Origin: Bacteroidales bacterium UBA1722
GTDB lineage: Bacteria > Bacteroidota > Bacteroidia > Bacteroidales > UBA932
Assembly: GCA_002317435.1 (NCBI GenBank)
Contig: DCIQ01000093.1
Coordinates: 2,835-9,636, forward strand
Direction of reading: 5' to 3'
DNA: 6,802 nucleotides
Of the stretch, positions 6,332-6,802 are shown piece after piece. A program made the translations under genes and the position numbers. The notes beneath the pieces are model-generated. The model searched no databases. It saw only the letters and a program-made list of their open reading frames with translations, and was not told where the DNA came from. Numbering within the stretch: the stretch's first letter is position 1; each line of letters opens with the position of its first letter.

Positions 6332-6403
6332 CCCGTCTGTCGGCCCTCCGGAGGACTTTCGCTTCAGCGGTAACAGCAGTTCTCCGGAGGGCCGGCAGGA
6401 GGG
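6332..6403. terminator. Long inverted repeat; probable minus-strand terminator or structured RNA
   Basis: Arms 6332-6353 and 6382-6403 pair at 21 of 22 positions in plus-strand RNA, including two G-U pairs. The core is CGGCCCTCCGGAG with CTCCGGAGGGCCG, and the loop is 28 nt. Read on the minus strand the stem is followed at once by AATTTTTCCTT, a fair terminator tail, and it lies 10 nt past a minus-strand stop codon at 6414. On the minus strand the two G-U pairs become A-C mismatches, so the fold itself is slightly better in plus-strand RNA, where it sits 98 nt after the M23 operon and has only a weak tail. It may serve both directions. Confidence 0.55.
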
Positions 6404-6413
6404 AATGGACCTT

Positions 6414-6620
6414 TTATTCAGGATACTTTTCACACTTGATCATATCTATGGCCGAACACAGGGTTTTACCCTGATTCGGAATCTCCGGGGCCTCGCTGCT
6501 TATATACCGTACTGTGCACTTATTGTCTTTTTTCCCGATATCTTCATATCCGGCATAAGATGATGTAAAAACTGTAAAAATCCGGGAGACTGAAATGGGG
6601 AGCGATGTGCAACACCCCAT
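6414..6620 (-). pseudogene. Doubtful minus-strand ORF, possible gene remnant
   Basis: The frame ending at TAA 6414-6416 contains a plausible protein tail (for example SSYAGYEDIGKKDNK and NQGKTLCSAIDMIKCEKYPE), and a terminator-like hairpin begins 10 nt later. Its upstream part runs through the structured direct repeats, and the only starts (ATG 6620 or 6725) lie inside those repeats, so the 5' part is unlikely to be coding. I recognise no family. It could be the 3' remnant of a gene interrupted by the repeats, or noise. Confidence 0.2.
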
Positions 6621-6660
6621 CTCAGAAGGGTCTCTGGGAGGGGGTCGTGCACATCGGAGG
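6605..6660. repeat. Structured intergenic repeat, copy 1
   Basis: The 56-nt unit runs from ATGTGCA to TGCACATCGGAGG and is repeated at 6678-6733. Within it GTGCA pairs with TGCAC. After a 2x2 internal loop, ACCCC pairs with GGGGT, and an inner CAGA pairs with TCTG around a six-base loop, so the unit can fold as one extended hairpin. It lies in a gene-free stretch beyond the stop of a minus-strand gene. Confidence 0.85.
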
Positions 6661-6677
6661 GGTTTACAGGGGGGGTA

Positions 6678-6733
6678 ATGTGCAGTACCCCTTCTCAGAA
6701 GTGTCTCTGGACGGGGGTCGTGCACATCGGAGG
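6678..6733. repeat. Structured intergenic repeat, copy 2
   Basis: This is a direct copy of 6605-6660 in the same orientation, 73 nt along, with 17 nt between the copies. The differences from copy 1 fall at positions that are unpaired in the predicted fold: AC to GT in the internal loop, A to T after ACCCC, one base in the six-base loop, and GA to AC on the far side. It lies 8 nt past the stop of the minus-strand gene entering from the right. Confidence 0.85.
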
Positions 6734-6741
6734 CACTTGTT

Positions 6742-6802
6742 TTAATCCGTCTCCAGGGTTTTTACGAATTTTTTCCCGTCTTTGATTGTCAGAATCCGGG
6801 GA
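6742..6802 (-). CDS. 3' end of an unidentified minus-strand gene
   Basis: Read on the minus strand, the window's right edge encodes PRILTIKDGKKFVKTLETD and then TAA at 6744-6742. The residue pattern is protein-like and the frame is open to the edge, but 19 residues are too few to name a family. The two structured repeats follow directly after its stop. The main alternative is a chance open stretch. Confidence 0.4.
   Translation of the reverse strand, partial: PRILTIKDGKKFVKTLETD

Noticed and set aside
6405..6563. A 52-codon plus-strand ORF starting MDLLFRILF
   Set aside because: There is no recognisable family, it overlaps the more coding-like minus-strand tail, and it starts at the base of the hairpin.
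6605..6733. A short CRISPR array
   Set aside because: There are only two copies, the 56-nt unit is too long, the 17-nt spacer too short, the copies differ in several bases, and no cas gene is present.

Overview
This window most likely comes from a member of the Bacteroidales (Bacteroidota). The evidence is a NigD-like lipoprotein, two matches to the Bacteroidota promoter box TAnnTTTG, and starts with no obvious Shine-Dalgarno sequence. GC content is uneven: about 60-70% in sampled stretches of recR, near 50% in the middle, and about 35-40% in the last recognisable gene. The genus cannot be fixed from this sequence; a gut Rikenellaceae/Alistipes-type bacterium would fit but is a guess.

Layout. 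(1) 1-1122, plus strand: the 3' part of recR (recombination mediator), then mntP (manganese exporter) 12 nt later. (2) 1152-1193: a hairpin with A and T flanks that can serve as a shared terminator for two convergent operons. (3) 1244-3466, minus strand: a divergent tryptophanase/tyrosine phenol-lyase family enzyme followed 30 nt later by a NigD-like lipoprotein. (4) 3467-3778: a divergent intergenic region with a Bacteroidota-type plus-strand promoter, a small palindrome over it, and a hairpin plus short ORF in the leader of the lyase. (5) 3779-6233, plus strand: a large M23 (LytM) metallopeptidase lipoprotein and, 3 nt after its stop, a small exported protein with two BamE/BLIP-like repeats. 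(6) 6234-6802: mostly non-coding, with a promoter-like site, a long hairpin, two copies of a structured 56-nt repeat, and the last codons of a minus-strand gene that continues beyond the window.

The most interesting signal is at the start of the M23 gene. The ATG at 3779 is followed by four tandem ATCT units and reads into a TGA at 3818. If one ATCT unit is removed, the same ATG runs into the long frame and encodes a textbook lipoprotein signal peptide. This is the layout of an ON/OFF phase-variable surface or periplasmic protein, caught here in the OFF state, although a sequencing indel or a decaying gene would look the same. The downstream pair (a catalytically intact cell-wall peptidase behind a glycine linker, plus a small exported partner, with GC dropping along the pair) resembles an effector/inhibitor or polymorphic-toxin arrangement. 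That functional reading is inference.
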